This document shows positions 40,400 to 50,118 of a stretch of DNA of 64,000 nucleotides, one piece after another. The position numbers were made by a program, and so were the translations under genes. The DNA comes from Leptolyngbyaceae cyanobacterium (GTDB taxonomy: Bacteria > Cyanobacteriota > Cyanobacteriia > Cyanobacteriales > Aerosakkonemataceae): assembly GCA_036703985.1 (NCBI GenBank), contig DATNQN010000065.1:1-64000 (forward strand). Direction: 5' to 3'. Each line of letters begins with the position of its first letter. Positions within the stretch are counted from its first letter, which is position 1. The notes under the pieces are model-generated. The model did no database searches and was not told the origin of the DNA. It saw only the letters and a list, made by a program, of their open reading frames with translations.

Positions 40400-43102
40400 A
40401 TGCTACATTCGTTGCAATGGCACTTGGCCTGTATTTTCAGCATGAGCATAACCCATCGAGATTCAATGCCTACAACAGACTCTACCAATGGCAATGTTTG
40501 TCGGGAATTATCGGAAGATAGTTTTCAGTTTACCGTCACTGGGCAGTTGTGCGCGATCGAAGACGTGCTGTACCTAGTTTGCGTGGATGAGACGCGCTTC
40601 CGAGTTGCTCAAAAACAGAATGAGTGGCAGGAAGGACAACTGTATCAGTGGCGCGTCATCCCCAGTACTGATTCTACCGGTCAAGTGTCGCTGTTAAGTT
40701 TGGTGAGCGGAAATGCGATCGCTATACCTACCCAAGATCTTCAAGAGGATATATGTTACTTCATCGGTAGAGTACTCCAAGTGGGTAGGCGCAATCCATC
40801 TGTTCAATTTAAAGTAAAAAGACCGGAAGAAAAAGCCTTAAAATTAACTTTGCTTAATAGCATTAATTTTGATTTCAAAGTAAGTCAACTAGTGCAAGTG
40901 CAAGCACGTCGCATCGGAAATGAATTACATATTTTTGCTGCACAACCTATTGAAGAAACTCCAGAAAATACTAATATAGTAACTCAAGAACCAGAAAAAA
41001 TTAACTCCTTAACTCCCTCATCCCCTCCACCGCCACCAGATGATATTGCCATCGCTGCACTAGTTGAAAAAACGAAAGAATCTGGTTGGGAAATTGCACC
41101 AGCAGTCCGTCGCCGCAGTGGATGGGAATGGGAAGCGGCGATACCAGAAACCGGACAACGGGCTAGGGTATATGTACGCGGAAAAAGAGTGAAAGTTTAT
41201 CAATATCCTTCTTCTTTATCGATTCATCCCGGCAGAAGATTAGTGTCAGATGAAATCGCCAAACAATCAGAAATAACTGATGAAATTGAACCGAAAAATG
41301 ATAGATTAATAGTCAGACCTTTGGGAGCAGCGAGGGGAATTGGTGCTTCTTGTTTTCAAGTTGCGATCGGCCCTTATGAAATTGTCATGGATTGCGGCAC
41401 CAGACCGAAAGGTTACGATCCTCTACCAGCATTAGATCATCTCAAAAATCCCGACTTATTATTAATTACTCACGCACACCAAGATCACTTAGGTGCAGTA
41501 CCCGTTTTTCACAATCGATTTCCCGGTACGCGGATGATTTGTACGGCGGGTACGCGAGAAATTGCTCACGTCATGTTGCAAGATTGTTTAAAAATTCAAC
41601 AATTAAATGAAGATTTCCCCCAATTATTTGATGAAGATGATTTAGAGCGAACTTTATTTGCTTTGGAAACTCAACCGATTGGCGTTGACTTTGAACCTTT
41701 ACCGGGATTGCAAGTCAGGTTTATCAATGCCGGTCATATCGTAGGCGCTGCTTGTATTTATCTGCGATATGGCGATCGCTCTCTATTCTATACTGGTGAT
41801 TACAATACCACTTCCAGTCGCACTACAGAAGGATTGAAATTAGCAGATTTACCCACAGCAGATATCCTGATTACCGAGTCAACTTATGGGGCAGATACTC
41901 ATCCGAATCGGAAATCTCAAGAATCGGCATTATTGGAAGCAATTGCAGAAGTTGTCACCAAAGGCGGTAACGTTTTAATACCTGCTTTTGCATTAGGAAG
42001 GGCGCAAGAAATTATCTTGGCAATTCGCACTTCTGCTTTATTTCATAAATTGAAAATACCCATTTATGTAGATGGATTAGTGAGAGCAGTTACCGATGTT
42101 TTCCGAGATAATTTAAGTTTTCTTCCTCAGTCAGTACAAAACTTCGCCCAACAAAAACAAGAGCCATTTTTCGAGCCAAATTGTCCTTCTCCCGTCATCC
42201 CAATTACATCTCCCAAAGAACGACCTTTGGCAATGGCGCAACCGAGTGTAATTATTGCTAGTTCGGGGATGTTAACTGGTGGCCCTTCAATTTATTATGC
42301 TACTAGTTTGTTAGAACGAGAAAACTCTGCTATCTTCATTTCTGGTTACACTGATGAAGAAAGTCCCGGTCGTTTATTGCAAGGATTAAAAACCGGGGAT
42401 ACGGTAAATTTAGAAGGAAAAGAGTTAACTGTTCGATCTCAAATCAAGCGATTTAATTTAAGCGCCCACGCGGATAAAGTAGGTTTAACCCAAGTAATTC
42501 ATCGGGTAAATCCTAAACATTTGATTTTGATTCACGGTTCCCAAGATGCGTTGCACGAACTATCCCGCGCTGGGGAATTACAACAAAAATACTATATTCA
42601 TATTCCCAGTGTGGGAGATGCGATCGAATACGGACAAGTACCAGAAAAAATGTCCCGTTCCAAACTCGTTCAGATGGATTTACCTGCCGAATTCGAGGTA
42701 GTAATTGACGCAGAAGTAGAAGGTGCTTGGTTAAGAATACCAGAATCAGTAGTAGAATCAGACCCCCGTTGGCAAATGTTAGCTGCGAATGGCATAATTC
42801 GCGCTAAATGGGAAGGTTTCCACTTAAAATTAAGTCCCCTTTCCCAAAGACATATAGTAATTGAAGAAGCTGTTGCATCTGGCGAAGATTGCTGCGCGAT
42901 ATGTCAATTTTTTGCTGCTGGAAAATGTCAAGGAGAAGATAGTCCTCTGTTAGGAATGCAGGTAGATCCAACTGGTAAATGTTTGGAGTTTATGCGAAGA
43001 GGTAGCAACGCTCAAAATATAAAGATAGAGATGGAAGATATGGATGAAGATGAGGATATAGGAGATGAGGATGAGGATTCATTGATGATGTCTGATGATT
43101 GA
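40400..43102 (+). CDS. Beta-CASP metallo-beta-lactamase ribonuclease-like protein with acidic tail
   Basis: A protein of up to 900 residues. An N-terminal region of about 300 residues (beta-rich, with a KKxRxSGWEWEAA-like segment) precedes the metallo-beta-lactamase domain: LITHAHQDHLG near 356, GHIVGAACIYL, FYTGDYN near 464, TESTYG, and beta-CASP motifs including SGYTDEESPGR and IHGSQDAL. This matches the CPSF/YSH1-like RNA-processing nucleases. Near residue 831, CCAICQFFAAGKC suggests a metal-bound Cys cluster. The tail is strongly acidic (MDEDEDIGDEDEDS). The start is uncertain: ATG 40400, 40442 or 40466. Confidence 0.88.
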   Translation: MLHSLQWHLACIFSMSITHRDSMPTTDSTNGNVCRELSEDSFQFTVTGQLCAIEDVLYLVCVDETRFRVAQKQNEWQEGQLYQWRVIPSTDSTGQVSLLSLVSGNAIAIPTQDLQEDICYFIGRVLQVGRRNPSVQFKVKRPEEKALKLTLLNSINFDFKVSQLVQVQARRIGNELHIFAAQPIEETPENTNIVTQEPEKINSLTPSSPPPPPDDIAIAALVEKTKESGWEIAPAVRRRSGWEWEAAIPETGQRARVYVRGKRVKVYQYPSSLSIHPGRRLVSDEIAKQSEITDEIEPKNDRLIVRPLGAARGIGASCFQVAIGPYEIVMDCGTRPKGYDPLPALDHLKNPDLLLITHAHQDHLGAVPVFHNRFPGTRMICTAGTREIAHVMLQDCLKIQQLNEDFPQLFDEDDLERTLFALETQPIGVDFEPLPGLQVRFINAGHIVGAACIYLRYGDRSLFYTGDYNTTSSRTTEGLKLADLPTADILITESTYGADTHPNRKSQESALLEAIAEVVTKGGNVLIPAFALGRAQEIILAIRTSALFHKLKIPIYVDGLVRAVTDVFRDNLSFLPQSVQNFAQQKQEPFFEPNCPSPVIPITSPKERPLAMAQPSVIIASSGMLTGGPSIYYATSLLERENSAIFISGYTDEESPGRLLQGLKTGDTVNLEGKELTVRSQIKRFNLSAHADKVGLTQVIHRVNPKHLILIHGSQDALHELSRAGELQQKYYIHIPSVGDAIEYGQVPEKMSRSKLVQMDLPAEFEVVIDAEVEGAWLRIPESVVESDPRWQMLAANGIIRAKWEGFHLKLSPLSQRHIVIEEAVASGEDCCAICQFFAAGKCQGEDSPLLGMQVDPTGKCLEFMRRGSNAQNIKIEMEDMDEDEDIGDEDEDSLMMSDD

Positions 43103-43172
43103 ATTGATAAAAGGAAATTAAAAACGGTGTTATAATTGATTGGCAGGATTGCTGTAATGAAAGGGGGTTGAT

Positions 43173-44486
43173 ATGCAAACAATTACTATAGAAAATTTCG
43201 GCCTTGTGAAGTATTTTACAGCAGAAGTTAAAGATGTAATGCTGTTGATTGGCCCACAAGCTAGCGGTAAAAGCACTATTAGCAAGGTAATTTTTTTCTT
43301 TAAGGAAATCAAAGATGAATTGATGAGATTTATCTATGAAGTGAGTCCAAAAGAACTGGAGCATCCCATTAATTCGTTTTCATTACGTTTAAAACAAAAA
43401 TTTACAGATTGCTTTGGACTAACCACACATCTTCCTAACTTTGTAATGAAATATGATTATTCAAATACGAAATCTACAATAATTTCACTAGATGATAAAT
43501 CTTATATAAAAATTACCTTTAACGAAAATATTTTGGATGAACTAAATTTAATTTTCCAAGAGGTGCGAGAGTATAACAACAAAACATCAAGGTATCAAAG
43601 TAGTTATACCGCCTTGAACGCTCTTCTAGAAGTGGAAGCTGAAAAAAGAGCTTATCTCAAATTGGTAGAGAATCGTGTTATTAATTTATTTGAAGAAGTA
43701 AGAAGTACATTATTTATACCAGCAGGTAGAAGTCTTTTATCAACTTTGGCCGACCAAATACCGTTTATAGTTATAGAGCCTTATACTTTAGATTTCTTCA
43801 TGAAGTCTTTTGGCGAAAAAATAAATCGATTAAAGCCTTCTTTTAAAGATAGTTTAACTGAACTAGTTGAGCAAAAAAAGAATTTGACAGAACAAGATAT
43901 TGATTTTGATAAAGTTAACTTAGCTATTAAGCTAACCAGAGAAATTTTAAAAGGTGAGTATAAATTTGAGCGAAATAGGGAAAGAATTTATTTTAATGAA
44001 GAAGAATATGTTAAATTACAATATGCTTCATCAGGTCAACAGGAAGTTATTTGGGTTTTGCTTTTAATATTCAGGTATATTTTAGATAGAGAGAAAGTAT
44101 TTATAGTTTTTGAAGAACCAGAAGCTCATCTTTATCCAGAAACGCAAGAAAGTATAGTTCAACTTATAGGATTAGTCGCTAATGTGGAAAACAATCAGGT
44201 AATTGTGACTACTCATAGCCCTTATATTCTATCATCTTTTAATAACCTTTTGTATGCTTATCAGCTTGGTGTAGAACGAGTTGATACTGAGCCAGAGGAT
44301 ATTGCCAAAATTATCGATCGCAATCTTTGGATCGATCCAGAACGTACTGCGGCTTACTCGATCGCAGGCAAACATTACGAATCAATTATAGATGAAGATC
44401 TCAAACTTATTCAAGCGGAAAAAATAGATAGTGCTTCGCGCCTAATTAATGATAAATTTAACGAATTATTTAAGTTTGATAATTAA
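43173..44486 (+). CDS. AAA/ABC-type ATPase of the OLD/RloA/PtuA kind
   Basis: A 437-residue ATPase without a TOPRIM domain. It opens with ITIENFGLVKYF and Walker A LIGPQASGKST near residue 27. The Walker B VFIVFEEPEAHLYP lies near 309, with adjacent Glu, and the His switch VTTHSPYIL near 345. The middle (about 100-290) is a helical insert. Such proteins are the energy-coupling halves of phage defence pairs (Septu PtuA, RloA, PARIS AriA). Only three bases separate it from the next gene, a putative nuclease. More AT-rich than the neighbouring genes, which suggests transfer. Start ATG 43173 after AAAGGGGGTTGAT. Confidence 0.85.
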   Translation: MQTITIENFGLVKYFTAEVKDVMLLIGPQASGKSTISKVIFFFKEIKDELMRFIYEVSPKELEHPINSFSLRLKQKFTDCFGLTTHLPNFVMKYDYSNTKSTIISLDDKSYIKITFNENILDELNLIFQEVREYNNKTSRYQSSYTALNALLEVEAEKRAYLKLVENRVINLFEEVRSTLFIPAGRSLLSTLADQIPFIVIEPYTLDFFMKSFGEKINRLKPSFKDSLTELVEQKKNLTEQDIDFDKVNLAIKLTREILKGEYKFERNRERIYFNEEEYVKLQYASSGQQEVIWVLLLIFRYILDREKVFIVFEEPEAHLYPETQESIVQLIGLVANVENNQVIVTTHSPYILSSFNNLLYAYQLGVERVDTEPEDIAKIIDRNLWIDPERTAAYSIAGKHYESIIDEDLKLIQAEKIDSASRLINDKFNELFKFDN

Positions 44487-44489
44487 TTT

Positions 44490-44948
44490 ATGGGTGATGA
44501 TTTTTTTAAGGAGAATGAATGCACGGAGTTTTGCGATCGTCGAAAAGTATTAGTTGTCAAAGACCTTGGTAATTCGCAGGAATATAGAGTGGTAAATGCC
44601 AGCCAAAAAGAGTTATGCAAGATCAGAATAGATGGTTGCTTGATCGAAGAAGGTGAAAGGTGTGATTACTTATTATTAAACTGTGAAGATAGGCTGGCTA
44701 TCTTTGTTCAGCTAAAGGGACAAGATTTAATTAAGGCAATTTCCCAGATCGAATCATCAATTAATTTTCTGATTAAACAATTAGCAGATTTTAAAATTTA
44801 TGCTCGAATTGTACTAAATAAGACACCTACCCCTGCCATTAATAGTTCGACTGAAATCAAACTAAAAAAAAGGCTGAAAAAGCACAACGGTGAAGATAGC
44901 CGCGAACTCATTAAGTATCAGAGTAAAATTATGGAAGAAAAAGTTTGA
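44490..44948 (+). CDS. Putative PD-(D/E)xK-type nuclease partner of the ATPase
   Basis: A 152-residue protein of no family that I can name. ERCDYLLLNCEDRLAIFVQLKGQDL contains Asp59 and Gln74-x-Lys76, the D...QxK spacing of PD-(D/E)xK nuclease folds; KAISQIESSINFLIKQL fits the following helix. It begins three bases after the ATPase stop and has no ribosome site of its own, so it is probably translationally coupled. A nuclease effector is the simplest reading. The fold assignment is inference from a short motif. Confidence 0.6.
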   Translation: MGDDFFKENECTEFCDRRKVLVVKDLGNSQEYRVVNASQKELCKIRIDGCLIEEGERCDYLLLNCEDRLAIFVQLKGQDLIKAISQIESSINFLIKQLADFKIYARIVLNKTPTPAINSSTEIKLKKRLKKHNGEDSRELIKYQSKIMEEKV

Positions 44949-44957
44949 GGCAAATAG

Positions 44958-45533
44958 TTAAAAAGACGATCCGGGTTGCTTAAGAAATGCTGCTTCCTCC
45001 GGTGTTGTCTCTCGTCCTAAAATTTGATTGCGATGGGGAAATCTGCCAAAACGTTGGATTATTTCTAAATGTTGGTACGCATAATCAATATCAGAAGCCG
45101 TATCAGGATAGTGGCGCAACTGTTCAAATAATGCCACAGCTTGCTGTTGATGTTCTAAGTTTTCGCTATGCTCGAAAGGTAAGTAGATAAAACAACGCTG
45201 TACGGGGATTAATTGGGAATCGAATTTTTGTGCAACGGCGTGTTGTGCACAAGTAAGTGCTTGGGAGTCCGTGGCGAAAGCTTTTGGGTTACCTCGAAAC
45301 ATATTGCGAGGGAATTGATCTAGTAAAATTATCAGTGCGAGACAGCTAAGAGGTAAATTTTGCCAGCGATCTAGCTGACCGGATGCGGCTAAGTTATAGT
45401 CGGAGAGAAATTGCGATCGCACTTTCTCATCAAACTCCCCATCTTTAGTAAACCAAACCGCGCGCGGTTTTCCATAACCAGGTTCATCAGAACTACCAAA
45501 CCAAAAATTGAGAATTTCATCAACTCGCGACAT
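44958..45533 (-). CDS. DUF924 family protein
   Basis: A 191-residue helical protein: LNFWFGSSDEPGYGKPRAVWFTKDGEFD opens the family pattern, followed by LALIILLDQFPRNMFRGNPKAFATD and FIYLPFEHSENLEHQQQAV. DUF924 proteins resemble TPR-like helical bundles, and no enzyme activity is established. It converges on the ATPase/nuclease pair, and their 3' ends are ten bases apart. Start ATG 45533 after GAGGATGATTT. Confidence 0.9.
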   Translation of the reverse strand: MSRVDEILNFWFGSSDEPGYGKPRAVWFTKDGEFDEKVRSQFLSDYNLAASGQLDRWQNLPLSCLALIILLDQFPRNMFRGNPKAFATDSQALTCAQHAVAQKFDSQLIPVQRCFIYLPFEHSENLEHQQQAVALFEQLRHYPDTASDIDYAYQHLEIIQRFGRFPHRNQILGRETTPEEAAFLKQPGSSF

Positions 45534-45535
45534 AA

Positions 45536-46810
<1,275 letters not shown>

Positions 46811-46856
46811 AGAAGGGACTAGGGACTAGGGAAGAGGGATGGGGGGGATGGTGGAG

Positions 46857-46950
46857 AATTCAAAATTCAAAATTCAAAATTCAAAATTAAATTCTTTTGA
46901 CTTCATCCTTCTCAAATGACCAATGACCAATGACAAATAACAAATAACCA
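46857..46950 (+). repeat. AATTCAAA and CCAATGA tandem repeats leading into a start codon
   Basis: Four AATTCAAA units (46857-46890) are followed by CCAATGACCAATGACAAAT-type heptamers (46914-46950). The last unit contains the ATG of the next gene (46951), so its first codons are repeat-encoded and no ribosome site is present. Confidence 0.7.
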
Positions 46951-47655
46951 ATGACAAACGAAGGAATTTTTGTTCATCAATTTGAGTTAGGGCCGTGGGA
47001 TAATTTTATTTATCTGATTGGCGATCGGCCCAGTCGTACTTGTGCGGTAGTTGACCCGGCTTGGGATGCACCGACTATTTTAGAAGAAGCGGCAAAACTG
47101 GATGTCAAAATCACTCACATTCTTTGTACTCACAGTCACTTCGATCACGTTAACCGGGTTAATGAAATTTTAGAAGCGACTGATGCGCCAGTTCACATGA
47201 TGGGAGAAGAAATTGATTTTTCTGGTTTCAAATGTGAAAATTTGGTGCGTCATTCGCCGGGGGATACGATTTCGATTGGCGATCATTTAGAAATTACCAT
47301 GATGCACGCGCCCGGTCATACGCCTGGGTGTACCTGTTATCGAATTAAAGATGCTTTGGTAACGGGAGATACTTTATTCGTCAATGGTTGCGGACGCTGC
47401 GATTTTGTGGGTGGCGATCCGGTGGTGATGTTTTACACTCTCCAAGATTTGGTAAACAAACTGCCTCGCAATACTACTATGTATCCCGGTCACAATTACG
47501 GAGATACGCCGACAGCTACTCTGGATATGCAGTTACAAACTAATCCTTATTTACGGCTACCAACGGTGGAGGATTTTGTCAGTCATCGAATGGAAGGGAA
47601 AAAACCAAATACGCCGCTTCCGCCAGAACCGAAATGGCATCCCAGCCAAAAGTAA
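46951..47655 (+). CDS. MBL-fold hydrolase, glyoxalase II-like
   Basis: A 234-residue metallo-beta-lactamase hydrolase with the metal site CTHSHFDHVNRV, then HAPGHTPGCTCYRI, TGDTLFVNGCGRCD and YPGHNYGDTPTATL. This fits the glyoxalase II/persulfide dioxygenase-like group, and glutathione thioesters are the usual substrates. The position after frmA suggests S-formylglutathione or another glutathione adduct as substrate; that is inference. The start codon lies in a heptamer repeat without a ribosome site. An ATG-like alternative is not visible within the first 25 codons. Confidence 0.88.
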   Translation: MTNEGIFVHQFELGPWDNFIYLIGDRPSRTCAVVDPAWDAPTILEEAAKLDVKITHILCTHSHFDHVNRVNEILEATDAPVHMMGEEIDFSGFKCENLVRHSPGDTISIGDHLEITMMHAPGHTPGCTCYRIKDALVTGDTLFVNGCGRCDFVGGDPVVMFYTLQDLVNKLPRNTTMYPGHNYGDTPTATLDMQLQTNPYLRLPTVEDFVSHRMEGKKPNTPLPPEPKWHPSQK

Positions 47656-47688
47656 TTTAAACTTTCTTTCCCAGAACTAAGAACCATG

Positions 47689-47712
47689 CCAGACTATAGT
47701 CTGGGGGTGCAT
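47689..47712 (+). promoter_or_regulatory. 16-bp palindrome overlapping the ribosome site of the STAND gene
   Basis: CCAGACTATAGTCTGG (47689-47704) is a perfect palindrome. It is followed at once by GGGTGCAT and the ATG at 47717. It could be an operator, or hide the ribosome site in an RNA hairpin. The CTGGGGGTGCAT end resembles CTGAGGGTGCAT before the TIR gene at 54986. Confidence 0.5.
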
Positions 47713-47716
47713 CTAC

Positions 47717-49909
47717 ATGACAATAGAAGAAGCGCTGGTAATTGTTGACACAGTTCTCAAGCCAGGTTACTTGAATCAGGTTCAAGAACTTGTTTTGCGT
47801 CAATCTTGGGAAGGACGCACTTACTCCGAGATTGCGGCTAACTATGGTTATGACTCAGATTATGTAAAAAATGTTGGTTTTGGGTTATGGCAGTCTCTTT
47901 CTGAAAAGTTAGGGGAGAAGGTTAGTAAAAGTAACTTTCGCTCAATTGTCAGGCGGCTTAGTTCTCAGGTAGTTCACCGAGTGGGTAACGATGCTGAGAA
48001 TAGGGTTGAATTAACTTCTTCTCCTGTTGTTCAGCTACCAAAAGAGGAGGCGGGGACGCCAAAATGGGGAGATGCGGGAAAGGAAGAAGACGCTGCAAAG
48101 TCGATCGTCCCAGGATCTTTGCACGCGGTTTCCGTGCTTCCCTCCGTTAATGATGTGTCTGGGTTTCCGCTTTCTCCGCCTCAATCTCAAATGGCGACTT
48201 TTGACCATAGGGAGTTGGCGGAGTCATGTCAGTGCGATCGCACTCCCCCAGTCTCGAAGAATACAGTGCCAGAATCAAATCATTTTGATGAGATTAATGT
48301 TTTTAAGGATACTACCCCTGAAAAAATATTGTTGGAAAATTCGGAACATCTCACCTCCCAGAGGGAACCGGAAAACTCCTCTCCTGGCGGGTTAGAGATT
48401 GGCAATTGGGAGGATTCACCCGGAGAACAGGTACAAAATCCAGTTCCGTTTGGGAAAAATCTGTCTTTAGTAAGTAGCTTTTCCCTGGTCGATCGCTCTT
48501 TTTTAAATGAAGATCGGTTTTTGTTAGAAAAACGGACGCCAGAAGAAAAAGCATCCTACTACTCGCTATCTAGCGTTGAGCATATGCAAAGGGAAAGGGA
48601 AGAAAAAAGCGATCGCAGATTGAACCCTGAAAAGTGGCGAGTAGCTACGGAAAAAGAGTGGGAAAAAAGAAGATCTGGAGAAAGAGAAAGGGAATCTCTT
48701 TTTGTAGAAGAAACCAAAAGAGATGAACGCGGATGGATAAATACTCTTAGCCATCGTCCATTACCTTTAAATAATTACCCAACCAAAATAATTATCAATC
48801 GTCGCCAAGATTGGGAAAAAACGATTGATGTGTCTGTTTTTTACGGACGCGCGGAAGAAAAAGAAACCTTGAAGCAATGGTTGGTGGAAGAACGCTGTCG
48901 TTTGATCGCGTTGTTCGGGATGGGGGGAATCGGCAAAACTGCGTTATCCTTAAAAGTGGCGCAAGAGTTGACAGATCGATATGAATGCGTCATTTGGCGC
49001 AGTCTTTTGCCTACTCTGGCGGTTCCTCAATTACTCCTGAGTTGGATAAAATTCATCAATCCCCAGCACACTAGCGATCTACGAGAAGATCTGGATAGTT
49101 GTATTTCTTGTTTGGTCGAATATTTGCAAAAACACCGTTGTCTGTTAGTCATAGATGATATGGAAGTGATTTTGCGAAGTGGCGATCGCGCTGGCTACTA
49201 TCGAGAAGGTTATGAGGATTACGGGGTGTTGTTCAAACGATTGGCGAAGGAAGTACACGATAGCACGATTCTGATTGCCAGTCGAGAACAACCGAAAGAA
49301 TTAGCCTTTTTAAGCGGTAAAAAAGTGCGATCGCTACAATTACAAGGTTTATCAGAATCCGCCGCTTGGGAAATCTTCCAAGAAAAAGGTTGTTTTGAAG
49401 AACAAGAAGATGATTGTAAAAAAGTAATTCAACTTTATCAAGGTAATCCACTAGCGCTAAAAATCGTTTCTACTACAATTCAAGAACTGTTTGATGGTAA
49501 TGTAGCCGCCTTCCTCGCTCAAGGTACTGTGGTTTTTGGCGATATTCGCGATTTGCTAGACGAACAATTTAGCCGTTTGTCGGACTTAGAAAAAGAAATC
49601 ATGTATTGGTTAGCTGTGGAACGTCAGCCAGTTTCGCTAGCAGAATTACGGCAAAATCTTACTACCTTGAGCGTTTTGTCGTCCGAACTGTTAGAAGCGC
49701 TAGAATCCCTCAAACGTCGTTCTTTAATCGATAATATTTCCGGAAGTTTCACCCAAAAACCCGCGATCGCGGAGTACATGAACAATCGATTAATCGCTCA
49801 AATATATCAAAAAAAAACTACCCAGGATGCCTTACCTTACAGCAGTCATGTTTTAATTAATCGGTTATTTCAAAATCCTAAGTTCATTAAGCATTCCTAT
49901 AACAGTTGA
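47717..49909 (+). CDS. vMAP-type HTH plus NB-ARC STAND protein without a sensor domain
   Basis: A 730-residue protein. Residues 1-85 (MTIEEALVIVDTVLKPGYL, RTYSEIAANYGYDSDYVKNVG, GEKVSKSNFRSIVRRL) form the vMAP N-terminal HTH domain found on cyanobacterial STAND proteins. A long Ser/Pro/Glu-rich linker fills about 95-360. The NB-ARC NTPase starts at FGMGGIGKTALSLK (residue 401), with RCLLVIDDMEVILRSG as Walker B and GNPLALKIV as the GLPL motif; a winged helix follows. STAND proteins of this kind normally go on into WD40 or TPR sensors; here the protein ends soon after the winged helix. That could be truncation or use of a separate sensor. Confidence 0.85.
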   Translation: MTIEEALVIVDTVLKPGYLNQVQELVLRQSWEGRTYSEIAANYGYDSDYVKNVGFGLWQSLSEKLGEKVSKSNFRSIVRRLSSQVVHRVGNDAENRVELTSSPVVQLPKEEAGTPKWGDAGKEEDAAKSIVPGSLHAVSVLPSVNDVSGFPLSPPQSQMATFDHRELAESCQCDRTPPVSKNTVPESNHFDEINVFKDTTPEKILLENSEHLTSQREPENSSPGGLEIGNWEDSPGEQVQNPVPFGKNLSLVSSFSLVDRSFLNEDRFLLEKRTPEEKASYYSLSSVEHMQREREEKSDRRLNPEKWRVATEKEWEKRRSGERERESLFVEETKRDERGWINTLSHRPLPLNNYPTKIIINRRQDWEKTIDVSVFYGRAEEKETLKQWLVEERCRLIALFGMGGIGKTALSLKVAQELTDRYECVIWRSLLPTLAVPQLLLSWIKFINPQHTSDLREDLDSCISCLVEYLQKHRCLLVIDDMEVILRSGDRAGYYREGYEDYGVLFKRLAKEVHDSTILIASREQPKELAFLSGKKVRSLQLQGLSESAAWEIFQEKGCFEEQEDDCKKVIQLYQGNPLALKIVSTTIQELFDGNVAAFLAQGTVVFGDIRDLLDEQFSRLSDLEKEIMYWLAVERQPVSLAELRQNLTTLSVLSSELLEALESLKRRSLIDNISGSFTQKPAIAEYMNNRLIAQIYQKKTTQDALPYSSHVLINRLFQNPKFIKHSYNS

Positions 49910-50118
49910 CATTTGATTCGGAATAAGGGAAACTTTACGAATTTACAGAGATATTTTTTCCTCCATCACCATTTGCCGTAAAAACCATAATTTAAAAACG
50001 TCCAATGTATCGCTCACAGTCAATTTTTTGACAGCAATTCGGTCTAAATTTTCATTTATAGATTTTTTATGAACGAAGAACCGATAAAATTTAAGCAATC
50101 AAGTGCATCAACGCTTAA

